NCBI GenBank assembly: GCA_023256555.1
Contig: JALRFB010000049.1
Location: 1 to 7,018 of the forward strand
DNA length: 7,018 nucleotides
DNA from: Sediminibacterium sp.
GTDB taxonomy: Bacteria; Bacteroidota; Bacteroidia; Chitinophagales; Chitinophagaceae
Direction of reading: 5' to 3'
A program made the position numbers and the translations under genes. The notes under the pieces are model-generated. The model made no database searches and was not told the origin of the DNA. It saw only the letters and a program-made list of their open reading frames with translations. Below are positions 1 through 6,109 of the stretch, one piece after another (the first letter of the stretch is position 1; the number at the start of each line of letters is the position of its first letter).

Positions 1-18
1 AAATTAAAAAAAGAGACT

Positions 19-495
19 GTGAATTACGACAACAACGAGAAGAAGCAAGAGAGTGTATATAGTACTCGTATCCGTGCTGGAAAAAGAAGAACATATTTCT
101 TTGATGTTAGAGCCACACGAGCTAATGATTATTTTTTAACAATTACAGAAAGTAGAAAACGTTTTGACGACAATGGATATGATCGTCATAAAGTATTTTT
201 ATATAAAGAAGATTTTAATAAGTTTTTAAAAGCTTTGACAGAAGCTTTAGATTTTGTGAAAACTGATTTAATGCCAGACTTTGATTTTGATGCATTCAAT
301 CACGACGATGCAGAAGAAGGCGCGTATGCGCAAAATCCGACACCTGTAGCACCGGTTGCACAAGCATCAACAGTGATGGAAGAAGTTCCAGATATTGATC
401 CAGAAACCATTACAGAAAAGAAACCTTTAGAAGCGAGAGATACTCCTGCAAGCGCTGGTGATAATCTAAGTGGGGAAGAAGTAGATAAGTGGTAA
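19..495 (+). CDS. PUR-family DNA/RNA-binding protein (DUF3276 type)
   Basis: This 158-residue protein belongs to the bacterial PUR-domain family (DUF3276) that is widespread in Bacteroidota. Members resemble the eukaryotic Pur-alpha repeat and the Borrelia protein BpuR, which bind single-stranded DNA and RNA; the role in Bacteroidota is not well defined. The single PUR repeat spans roughly residues 13-85, with the family hallmarks RAGKRRTYFFDVRATRANDY, then LTITESRKRF and HKVFLYKEDFNKF. Residues from about 86 to the end form an acidic, proline- and alanine-rich tail that is probably disordered. The chosen start is GTG, because family members begin shortly before the RAGKR motif and no ATG lies nearby. 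An A/G-rich stretch (AAAAAGAGA) sits just upstream. The frame stays open to the window edge, so a slightly earlier start cannot be excluded. The gene converges with the GNAT gene, ending 8 bp from it. Family assignment is firm; the cellular function is inference. Confidence 0.88.
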   Translation: MNYDNNEKKQESVYSTRIRAGKRRTYFFDVRATRANDYFLTITESRKRFDDNGYDRHKVFLYKEDFNKFLKALTEALDFVKTDLMPDFDFDAFNHDDAEEGAYAQNPTPVAPVAQASTVMEEVPDIDPETITEKKPLEARDTPASAGDNLSGEEVDKW

Positions 496-503
496 TACGC
501 TTT

Positions 504-995
504 CTATAAATCTTTAATCATCCATATATCACATCCACAATGGCCACTGTTGCCTAACGGGTGATTGATTCTTTTGAATCCAACATTTTCATATATAGTA
601 ACTGCTTTGGATAATTCAGGCATGGATTCTAAATATACTTGTGTATAGCCATTTTCTTTTGCCCAATCCATTGCTTTATTGAGTAATTGTTTACCTAGTC
701 CTGTACCTCTAGCATCTTTGTGCAGATATAATTTAACTAATTCACAAGTGCCTTTTGGTAAATTTTCTGTTGGAAAAATACCAGCACCACCAACCAATTC
801 ATTGTCTTTTAATGCCACATAATAATAAGCTCCTGGAGTGGTATTGAATAATTGAAATAAGGCGTCTGTGGTTGGATCGAAATAAACCGTGCCTGGTTTA
901 TTGGCACCAAATTCTTCTAATGCACCACGAATTACTTTGGCAAGAGCAAGATTGTCATTCAGTTCAATGGGTCTTATTTGGATGGATGCGTCCAT
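504..995 (-). CDS. GNAT-family N-acetyltransferase
   Basis: This 163-residue single-domain protein belongs to the GNAT superfamily, which transfers an acetyl group from acetyl-CoA to an amine. The acetyl-CoA pyrophosphate-binding loop of motif A (R/QxxGxG/A) is visible as RGTGLG at residues 96-101, preceded by the strand CELVKLYLH. Motif B follows with the AVTIYENVGFKRI helix-turn at about 131-143, the usual YExxGF signature. The C-terminus GHCGCDIWMIKDL resembles a GNAT subgroup that shares a GCDxW ending. The substrate cannot be read from the sequence; it could be a small molecule or a protein. The ATG follows the pgi stop codon with no intervening base (TAA then ATG), so the gene is last in the ltaE-pgi-GNAT cluster and is probably translated by coupling to pgi. 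The GGAAA that could serve as a weak ribosome-binding site lies inside the end of pgi. Length is normal for a stand-alone GNAT. Confidence 0.87.
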   Translation of the reverse strand: MDASIQIRPIELNDNLALAKVIRGALEEFGANKPGTVYFDPTTDALFQLFNTTPGAYYYVALKDNELVGGAGIFPTENLPKGTCELVKLYLHKDARGTGLGKQLLNKAMDWAKENGYTQVYLESMPELSKAVTIYENVGFKRINHPLGNSGHCGCDIWMIKDL

Positions 996-2648
996 TTATT
1001 TCCAAGCTTTATATTGATTGATTAATCCATTAGTTGAACTATCATGCCCCTTCACTGGTTCATTATTCGCTAATTCAGGTAAAATTTTATTGGCTAATTG
1101 TTTTCCTAATTCAACTCCCCACTGATCATAACTAAAGATATTCCAAATAACACCTTGCGTGAAGATTTTGTGTTCGTATGTGGCAATTAAAAAGCCTAAT
1201 GATTCTGGAGTAATTTTCTCCATCAAAAAAGAATTAGTTGGTTTATTTCCAGTGAACACTTTGAATGGTGTTAAGAATTCAATTTCTTTTTCAGATTTAT
1301 TGGCAGCTTTTAATTCTGCTACCACTTCGGTTTGAGTTTTACCATTTAACAATGCTTCAGTTTGAGCAAAGAAATTACTTAATAATTTATCATGATGGTC
1401 TCCAATAGGATTATGACTTTTAGCAGGAGCAATAAAATCACAAGGAATCATTAAAGTACCTTGATGTATTAATTGGTAAAATGCATGCTGTCCATTTGTA
1501 CCTGGTTCTCCCCAAATAACTGGACCAGTCGCATAATTCACTGCCGTTCCTTTTCTGTCAACATATTTACCATTGCTTTCCATATTGCCTTGTTGGAAAT
1601 ATGCTGCAAAACGATGCATGTATTGATCGTATGGTAAAATAGCTTCACTTTGTGCACCAAAGAAATTAGTATACCAAATACCCAATAATGCCATGATTAC
1701 TGGAATATTTTTTTCTAATTTTTCTGATTTGAAATGTTTATCTGCTTCATGGGCACCTTTCAATAAAGATTCAAAATGATCATATCCAATGGTTAATGCA
1801 ATAGACAAACCAATTGCACTCCAAAGAGAATATCTTCCTCCAACCCAATCCCAAAATTCAAACATATTTTTACTGCTAATGCCGAATGTATTAACAGCTT
1901 TCTCATTGGTACTTAATGCAACAAAATGTGTAGCAATATGTTGCTCTTCTTTTGCATGTTCCAAGAACCAATTTCTAGCAGTATGTGCATTGGTCATGGT
2001 TTCTTGTGTAGTAAATGTTTTAGATGCAATTAAGAATAAAGTTTCTTCTGCGTTGACTTTCTTTAAAGTCTCTGCAATATGAGTACCATCTACATTACTT
2101 ACAAAATGTACTTGAATGCCATCCACCCAATATGGTTTTAAAGCTTCTGTAACCATTACGGGACCTAAATCACTTCCGCCAATTCCTATATTTACAATTG
2201 ATGTAATTTTTTTTCCAGTATACCCTTTATGTTCTCCGCTATGTATAGCATTACAGAATGTTTTCATTTGCTGCAATACACGCTTAATTTCTGGCATAAT
2301 ATCTTCTCCATCAACCAATATAGCATCTCCAGAAAAATTTCTTAATGCTGTATGCAATACTGCACGATTCTCTGTTTCATTGATTGCTTTTCCTTCAAAT
2401 TGAGCTTTAATAGATTGCTCTAATGCACATTCTTTAGCTAATTGAAATAATAATTGAAGGGTTTTATCTGTGATAATATTTTTAGAATAATCAAAAAGTA
2501 TCTTACCAGTATTGATGGCATATTTATTGAATCTATTAGTATCCGCTGCAAATAAGTCTTTCATGTGTTTACGACTCATTTCATCTTCATGATGTTTTTT
2601 CAAAACGAACCATGCTTGAGTAGTAGTTGGGTTAATTCTTTCTAACAT
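996..2648 (-). CDS. pgi: Glucose-6-phosphate isomerase
   Basis: This cytosolic enzyme interconverts glucose 6-phosphate and fructose 6-phosphate in glycolysis and gluconeogenesis. The 550-residue length fits the long PGI form (E. coli type). The sugar-phosphate-binding SIS fold shows GIGGSDLG at about residues 155-162 and SKTFTTQET at about 209-217. Both family signatures are present: [14 protein letters not shown] at 267-280 and the block ending [11 protein letters not shown] near 506-516. The catalytic residues expected for the family are visible: the base Glu357 in NMESNGK, His388 in NGQHAF, and Lys516 in GVELGK. The two SIS subdomains are complete, with no frameshift. It is the middle gene of a minus-strand cluster, 22 bp after ltaE and abutting the GNAT gene, so expression probably depends on the ltaE promoter unless a promoter lies inside ltaE. 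The ATG start is backed by the family-like N-terminus and an upstream GAAAGGA. Confidence 0.98.
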   Translation of the reverse strand: MLERINPTTTQAWFVLKKHHEDEMSRKHMKDLFAADTNRFNKYAINTGKILFDYSKNIITDKTLQLLFQLAKECALEQSIKAQFEGKAINETENRAVLHTALRNFSGDAILVDGEDIMPEIKRVLQQMKTFCNAIHSGEHKGYTGKKITSIVNIGIGGSDLGPVMVTEALKPYWVDGIQVHFVSNVDGTHIAETLKKVNAEETLFLIASKTFTTQETMTNAHTARNWFLEHAKEEQHIATHFVALSTNEKAVNTFGISSKNMFEFWDWVGGRYSLWSAIGLSIALTIGYDHFESLLKGAHEADKHFKSEKLEKNIPVIMALLGIWYTNFFGAQSEAILPYDQYMHRFAAYFQQGNMESNGKYVDRKGTAVNYATGPVIWGEPGTNGQHAFYQLIHQGTLMIPCDFIAPAKSHNPIGDHHDKLLSNFFAQTEALLNGKTQTEVVAELKAANKSEKEIEFLTPFKVFTGNKPTNSFLMEKITPESLGFLIATYEHKIFTQGVIWNIFSYDQWGVELGKQLANKILPELANNEPVKGHDSSTNGLINQYKAWK

Positions 2649-2650
2649 AT

Positions 2651-2657
2651 TCCTTTC
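2651..2657 (-). promoter_or_regulatory. Shine-Dalgarno-like sequence of pgi, very close to the start
   Basis: On the minus strand GAAAGGA lies only 2 nt before the pgi ATG. It matches the anti-Shine-Dalgarno complement, but the spacing is shorter than the usual 5-9 nt. Its contribution to initiation is uncertain, particularly as Bacteroidota depend little on Shine-Dalgarno pairing. Confidence 0.45.
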
Positions 2658-2670
2658 TTTATTTCTTGCT

Positions 2671-3684
2671 TTATAATTTCTTAATAATTTCTATTGTTTC
2701 ATTCATGTTTGCATCAGTGATATCCAAATGCGTAACAAATCTTAATTGGGTAGGGGACATCGGCATGGCTAAAACGCCTCTGTCTTTTAAAGCTTGAGCA
2801 ATTTCATGAGCTGTTTTGCTTCCTTTAATATTGGCAATAACAATATTGGTTTCCACTTCTAAAACAGATGCCACAAAATCTTTTTTTAATAATGCATCTC
2901 TTATCAATAATGCATTGGCATGATCTATTGAAAGTCGCTCCACATTATTTTCTAAGGCATACATACATGCAGCTGCTAATGATCCAGCCTGTCTCATTCC
3001 ACCTCCTAAAACCTTTCTCCATCTTCTGGCTTTCTTAATAAAAGCGGCATTTCCAATTAACACACTTCCCACTGGAGCGCCTAATCCTTTGCTTAAACAA
3101 ATAGAGATGGAATCAAATACTTTTCCGTAATCTTTAGGATCTTCTTTTTTATGAATAATGGCATTGAATAATCTTGCACCATCTAAGTGTAACATTAATT
3201 GACTGGCTATGGCAATTTCTTTGATTGCTTTAAACTCATTAAAATCATAACATGCGCCTCCACCTCTGTTAGTGGTATTTTCTAAACTGATTAATCTTGA
3301 AATCGGTTTATGAACATCTTCAGGGTTAATGGCAGCTTTGACCTGCGCAGCGTTAATCCTTCCTCTATCTCCTTGTAAAAGTTTAACGGAACATCCCGCA
3401 TTAAAAGCAATTCCTCCACCTTCATATTGGTAAACATGAGACAATTCTTCACAGATTACTTCATCTCCAGCTTGAGTATGGGTTTTAATGGCTACCTGGT
3501 TGGTCATAGTTCCACTAGGGCAAAATAAGCCAGCTTCCATGCCAAACTTTTCAGATATAAATTTCTCTAATGTGTTTATACTTGGATCTTCCATAAATAC
3601 ATCGTCCCCAACAGGAGCCAAACGCATATGTTCTAACATTGCTTTGGAAGGCTTGGTAACGGTATCTGATCTAAAATCAATCAT
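2671..3684 (-). CDS. ltaE: Low-specificity L-threonine aldolase
   Basis: This pyridoxal-phosphate enzyme of fold type I cleaves L-threonine or L-allo-threonine to glycine and acetaldehyde in the cytosol. The frame is open as far as 3816, but I place the start at the ATG at 3684, giving 337 aa. There the protein begins [13 protein letters not shown], exactly like family members. The extra upstream 44 codons look non-homologous and overlap the rpoD promoter. With this start the key residues fall at the family's usual numbers: Arg5-Ser6-Asp7; the SGTMTN phosphate-binding loop at 57-62; His83 (SHVYQYEGG), which stacks on PLP; Asp168 and Arg171 in HLDGAR; and the Schiff-base Lys199 in [11 protein letters not shown]. 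The length is normal and the gene is intact. It leads the ltaE-pgi-GNAT cluster and is divergent from rpoD. No Shine-Dalgarno sequence precedes it; a -7-like box ends 4 nt before the ATG. The family also includes related beta-eliminating lyases, so the exact substrate range is inferred. Confidence 0.94.
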   Translation of the reverse strand: MIDFRSDTVTKPSKAMLEHMRLAPVGDDVFMEDPSINTLEKFISEKFGMEAGLFCPSGTMTNQVAIKTHTQAGDEVICEELSHVYQYEGGGIAFNAGCSVKLLQGDRGRINAAQVKAAINPEDVHKPISRLISLENTTNRGGGACYDFNEFKAIKEIAIASQLMLHLDGARLFNAIIHKKEDPKDYGKVFDSISICLSKGLGAPVGSVLIGNAAFIKKARRWRKVLGGGMRQAGSLAAACMYALENNVERLSIDHANALLIRDALLKKDFVASVLEVETNIVIANIKGSKTAHEIAQALKDRGVLAMPMSPTQLRFVTHLDITDANMNETIEIIKKL

Positions 3685-3688
3685 GTCG

Positions 3689-3696
3689 CGAAGATA
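3689..3696 (-). promoter_or_regulatory. Possible -7 promoter box for ltaE
   Basis: The minus strand reads TATCTTCG, one mismatch from the Bacteroidota -7 consensus TAnnTTTG, and is followed by CGAC and then the ltaE ATG. If used, transcription would start at or within a couple of bases of the start codon. I see no TTTG -33 element at 19-22 nt upstream; that spacer is instead filled by a C6-T7 homopolymer run. This makes the call tentative. Confidence 0.4.
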
Positions 3697-3773
3697 AAAA
3701 AAGGGGGGCATAAAGCCTTGAATATTATACAAAATGAGGGTAAAAAGCATGGATTTGGGGTTTTGCCCAATAA

Positions 3774-3805
3774 TTTGTCTAATTACTTGAAAAATAGTAC
3801 CTTTG
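3774..3805 (+). promoter_or_regulatory. rpoD promoter, Bacteroidota -33/-7 type
   Basis: A TTTG at 3774-3777 (-33 element) and TACCTTTG at 3798-3805 (-7 element, consensus TAnnTTTG) are separated by 20 nt, a spacing typical for Bacteroidota primary sigma promoters. The -7 box is followed by CAGAC, so transcription should begin near 3809-3812. That leaves a leader of about 60 nt before the rpoD ATG at 3871. The match is exact at every conserved position. The site lies outside the trimmed ltaE gene, which supports the shorter ltaE start. Confidence 0.78.
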
Positions 3806-3820
3806 CAGACTGACAATGCT

Positions 3821-3840
3821 ATACTATTTTAGTATTTTAG
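3821..3840 (+). repeat. Tandem 8-bp repeat and small inverted repeat in the rpoD leader
   Basis: TATTTTAG occurs twice back to back at 3825-3832 and 3833-3840. Overlapping it, ATACTA (3821-3826) and TAGTAT (3830-3835) form a 6-bp inverted repeat with a 3-nt spacer. The block sits about 10-30 nt downstream of the predicted rpoD transcription start. It could be a protein-binding site, a weak RNA hairpin, or chance in AT-rich DNA; the pattern is seen, the function is not. Confidence 0.5.
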
Positions 3841-3870
3841 TCGTTATCCATATATAAATAAATTCTTTGC

Positions 3871-4728
3871 ATGAGGCAGCTTAAAATTGCTACACAGATT
3901 ACTAACAGAGATTCTCAAGCGGTAGAAAAATACTTACAAGAGATTTCTAAAATTTCGATGATTAATCCTGAAGAGGAAACCACCTTAGCACAACGTATTA
4001 AGATGGGTGACCAGAGAGCTTTGGATAAATTGGTTCAAGCCAATCTTCGTTTCGTTGTATCAGTTGCAAAACAATACCAACACCAAGGTTTGTCTTTATC
4101 TGATTTAATCAATGAAGGAAATTTAGGTTTAATTAAAGCTGCTCAAAGATTTGATGAAACCAAGGGTTTCAAATTCATTTCTTATGCAGTTTGGTGGATT
4201 CGTCAATCCATTTTACAAGCTTTGGCTGAACAAGGTCGTTTGGTGCGTTTACCACAAAACAAAATTGGAACCTATAATAAAGCCAACAAAGCATATATGG
4301 CATTTGAACAAGAGCACGAGCGTGAACCTTCCACTGAAGAATTAGCTGGTATCTTAGAAATGTCTGAAACTGAGATTAATAATATTTTCCAATCAAATAC
4401 AAGACATACTTCTTTAGATGCTCCAGTGCATGAAGCGGAAGATGTTGCTATGGGCGATTTATTAGAAGGTGGATCAGATACAGACGAAGATGTAATGAAA
4501 GATTCTTTAAGAGAAGAAATTCGTCGTGTATTAAAGTCATTAAGTCCAAGAGAAGCGGAAATTGTAAATGCTTATTTCGGCTTGGATGGCGAAAATGGAG
4601 TAACTATTGAACAAATTGGCATTAAATACGATTTAACAAAAGAAAGAATTAGACAAATTAAAGAGCGTGCTATTAAACGTTTACAAAAAGCAAGATATAG
4701 TAATGCATTAAAAGCTTATTTGGGCTAA
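3871..4728 (+). CDS. rpoD: Primary RNA polymerase sigma factor (sigma-70 family, RpoD/SigA)
   Basis: This is the housekeeping sigma factor that directs RNA polymerase to most promoters. At 285 aa it has the short form typical of Bacteroidota: region 1.1 is missing and the protein begins MRQLKI. Region 1.2 covers about residues 15-50 (AVEKYLQEISKI). Region 2 follows at about 55-120, with DLINEGNLGLIKAA (78-91) for core binding and GFKFISYAVWWIRQSI (99-114) for the -7 element and DNA melting. Region 3 lies at about 125-205. Region 4 is at about 215-280, with the helix-turn-helix TIEQIGIKYDLTKERIRQIKERA at 245-267, which contacts the -33 element. The gene is monocistronic in appearance: its own promoter lies upstream and a strong terminator follows 16 bp after the stop. 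No Shine-Dalgarno sequence precedes the ATG; the sequence there is AT-rich. The ATG is supported by the conserved MRQLKI start. A group-2 paralogue is possible but less likely given the form and conservation. Confidence 0.96.
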   Translation: MRQLKIATQITNRDSQAVEKYLQEISKISMINPEEETTLAQRIKMGDQRALDKLVQANLRFVVSVAKQYQHQGLSLSDLINEGNLGLIKAAQRFDETKGFKFISYAVWWIRQSILQALAEQGRLVRLPQNKIGTYNKANKAYMAFEQEHEREPSTEELAGILEMSETEINNIFQSNTRHTSLDAPVHEAEDVAMGDLLEGGSDTDEDVMKDSLREEIRRVLKSLSPREAEIVNAYFGLDGENGVTIEQIGIKYDLTKERIRQIKERAIKRLQKARYSNALKAYLG

Positions 4729-4744
4729 TCTTCAATAACATTAT

Positions 4745-4783
4745 AAAAGCCCCAACAAGTAAAATTTGTCGGGGCTTTTTTTT
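4745..4783 (+). terminator. Rho-independent terminator of rpoD
   Basis: AAAAGCCCC (4745-4753) pairs with GGGGCTTTT (4771-4779), giving a 9-bp stem. It is extended inward, past one A/C mismatch, by ACAA (4755-4758) with TTGT (4766-4769) around a 7-nt loop. A run of eight T residues (4776-4783) follows the GC-rich part. It lies 16 bp after the rpoD stop and before trxB, so it should separate the two transcripts. The A-run on the 5' side means it could also work on the opposite strand, but no minus-strand gene ends here. Confidence 0.93.
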
Positions 4784-4803
4784 AAATAACTATTCAGCAA
4801 TAA

Positions 4804-4810
4804 AAAAGGA
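4804..4810 (+). promoter_or_regulatory. Shine-Dalgarno-like sequence of trxB
   Basis: AAAAGGA lies 3 nt before the trxB ATG and supports that start. The spacing is short, as at pgi. No clear -33/-7 promoter is visible in the 30 bases between the rpoD terminator and this site, so the trxB promoter is either atypical, overlaps the terminator, or lies within rpoD. Confidence 0.5.
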
Positions 4811-4813
4811 ATT

Positions 4814-5749
4814 ATGGAATCAGAAAAAGTATCCATTTTAATTATAGGCTCAGGACCTGCAGGATATACTGCAGCTATATATGCAGCTAGAGCAAATATG
4901 AAACCATTATTGTATCAAGGTATTCAACCAGGTGGACAATTAACTATTACCACTGAAGTGGAGAATTATCCTGGTTTTCCAGAAGGTATTCAAGGGCCTG
5001 AATTGATGGTGCATTTTGAAAAGCAAGCTGCAAGAATGGGAGCAGATATAAGATATGGTTTAGCTACTAAAGTGGATTTTTCATGTAGTCCTAAGAAAGT
5101 ATGGATTGATGACGAGAAGTTGATTGAAGCAGATGCTGTAATCATATCAACTGGTGCTAGTGCAAAATGGTTAGGTTTACCGAGTGAAGAAAGATTAAAT
5201 GGATTTGGTGTGAGTGCTTGTGCAGTGTGTGATGGATTTTTCTTTAAAGGTAAAGAAGTAGCAATTGTTGGTGCTGGAGACACTGCAGCTGAAGAAGCTC
5301 ATTATTTATCTAAAATGTGTACCACAGTGCACATGTTTGTTCGTAAAGATCAAATGAGAGCAAGTAAAGTAATGCAAGATAGAGTATTGAATACTCCTAA
5401 TATTAAAGTATACTTCAATACTGAAACAGAAGAAGTATTAGGAGAGAAAACTGTTAATGGGGTTAGAATTAAAAATACAAAGACAAACACGACTCAAGAA
5501 ATACCTGTTAGTGCATTCTTCGTGGCGATTGGGCATCAACCCAATTCTGCAATCTTCCATCCATTCTTAAAAATGGATGAAACAGGTTATATCTATACTG
5601 AACCTGGTACTACCAAAACATCCATCGAAGGAGTATTTGCCGCAGGTGATGTACAAGATAAAAACTATCGTCAAGCTGTCACAGCAGCTGGAAGTGGTTG
5701 TATGGCTGCTTTGGATGCAGAAAGATACTTAACAGCAAAAGGACATTAA
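4814..5749 (+). CDS. trxB: Thioredoxin-disulfide reductase
   Basis: This low-molecular-weight FAD enzyme uses NADPH to reduce thioredoxin in the cytosol, keeping protein thiols reduced and feeding reductases such as ribonucleotide reductase. The 311-residue length is standard. The FAD-binding GSGPAG is at residues 12-17 and the flavin-site block PGGQLTITTEVENYPG at 39-54. The redox-active disulfide is CAVC at 136-139 (CATC in E. coli). The NADPH-binding Rossmann loop GAGDTAAEEA is at 153-162, and the second FAD motif GVFAAGDVQD at 273-282. The segment that reads HRRDxxRA in E. coli, where the two Arg residues hold the NADPH 2'-phosphate, reads VRKDQMRA here at 176-183. A basic pair is kept, so NADPH use is still likely. 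No trxA is in the window. It follows the rpoD terminator and leads folB by 4 bp. Related ferredoxin-NADP reductases lack the CxxC, so the identity is secure. Confidence 0.96.
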   Translation: MESEKVSILIIGSGPAGYTAAIYAARANMKPLLYQGIQPGGQLTITTEVENYPGFPEGIQGPELMVHFEKQAARMGADIRYGLATKVDFSCSPKKVWIDDEKLIEADAVIISTGASAKWLGLPSEERLNGFGVSACAVCDGFFFKGKEVAIVGAGDTAAEEAHYLSKMCTTVHMFVRKDQMRASKVMQDRVLNTPNIKVYFNTETEEVLGEKTVNGVRIKNTKTNTTQEIPVSAFFVAIGHQPNSAIFHPFLKMDETGYIYTEPGTTKTSIEGVFAAGDVQDKNYRQAVTAAGSGCMAALDAERYLTAKGH

Positions 5750-5753
5750 TCCT

Positions 5754-6104
5754 ATGAAAATTTATTTGAACGATTTAAATTTTTTTGGATTTCATGGTTT
5801 GTATGAAGCCGAACGAAAAATTGGCAATCAATTCAAATTAGATATAGAGATTGATTTTACCCCTAATGTAGAAAGGGTAGTTCAATTAGATCAAACTATT
5901 GATTATGTTCAAGTATACAATAAGGTAAAGGAAATCATGGGTACTCCTACGCCTTTGTTAGAAACCTTAGTAGATACCATTGCTGCACAAATTCTTGAAG
6001 AGCATTCTATAGCAGAAAGAGTTTTTGTTAAAATTACCAAGCAGAAATTATTCATCGAATCTTTTGAAGGAATCACTTCAGTCTCCACTATAAGATCTAG
6101 ATAG
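5754..6104 (+). CDS. folB: Dihydroneopterin aldolase
   Basis: This cytosolic folate-pathway enzyme cleaves 7,8-dihydroneopterin to 6-hydroxymethyl-7,8-dihydropterin and glycolaldehyde, the step before FolK. The 116-residue length fits the family, whose members assemble into octamers of a tunnel fold. The N-terminal signature FFGFHGLYEAERKIGNQF is at 10-27. By alignment from memory with the S. aureus enzyme, the active-site residues are all present: Glu20 (for Glu22), Tyr51 (for Tyr54), Glu70 in PLLETL (for Glu74, which binds the pterin) and the catalytic Lys96 in KITKQK (for Lys100). The start is 4 bp after the trxB stop. An AAAAGGA about 10 nt upstream lies inside trxB, so co-transcription and coupled translation are likely. 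No other folate gene is visible nearby. The related FolX epimerase is an alternative, but Lys96 and the pairing of motifs favour the aldolase. Confidence 0.92.
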   Translation: MKIYLNDLNFFGFHGLYEAERKIGNQFKLDIEIDFTPNVERVVQLDQTIDYVQVYNKVKEIMGTPTPLLETLVDTIAAQILEEHSIAERVFVKITKQKLFIESFEGITSVSTIRSR

Positions 6105-6109
6105 TTGCG

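Noticed and set aside
1789..2403. Plus-strand open frames of 95-97 codons inside pgi
   Set aside because: They lie antisense to a fully conserved pgi and their translations look like reverse-strand shadow sequence with no recognisable domain.
3488..3697. Plus-strand 69-codon open frame in the 5' part of ltaE
   Set aside because: It is a shadow of the conserved N-terminal threonine aldolase sequence.
3724..3729. TATAAT on the minus strand as a classical -10 box for ltaE
   Set aside because: Bacteroidota primary sigma factors do not favour TATAAT, no TTGACA-like box lies about 17 nt upstream, and AT-rich DNA yields such hexamers by chance.
3685..3816. N-terminal extension of threonine aldolase by 44 residues
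   Set aside because: The family begins at MIDFRSDTV, catalytic residue numbers match only with the ATG at 3684, and the extension overlaps the rpoD promoter.
3858..3870. Second -7 box right before the rpoD ATG (ATTCTTTG)
   Set aside because: The TA of TAnnTTTG is replaced by AT, and a perfect promoter with good spacing lies 60 bp upstream.
4151..4345. 64-codon plus-strand frame inside rpoD
   Set aside because: It is out of frame within the conserved sigma region 2-3 coding sequence and has no family resemblance.
4990..5283. Minus-strand open frame of 97 codons inside trxB
   Set aside because: It is antisense to conserved trxB coding sequence, and no start signal or domain supports it.
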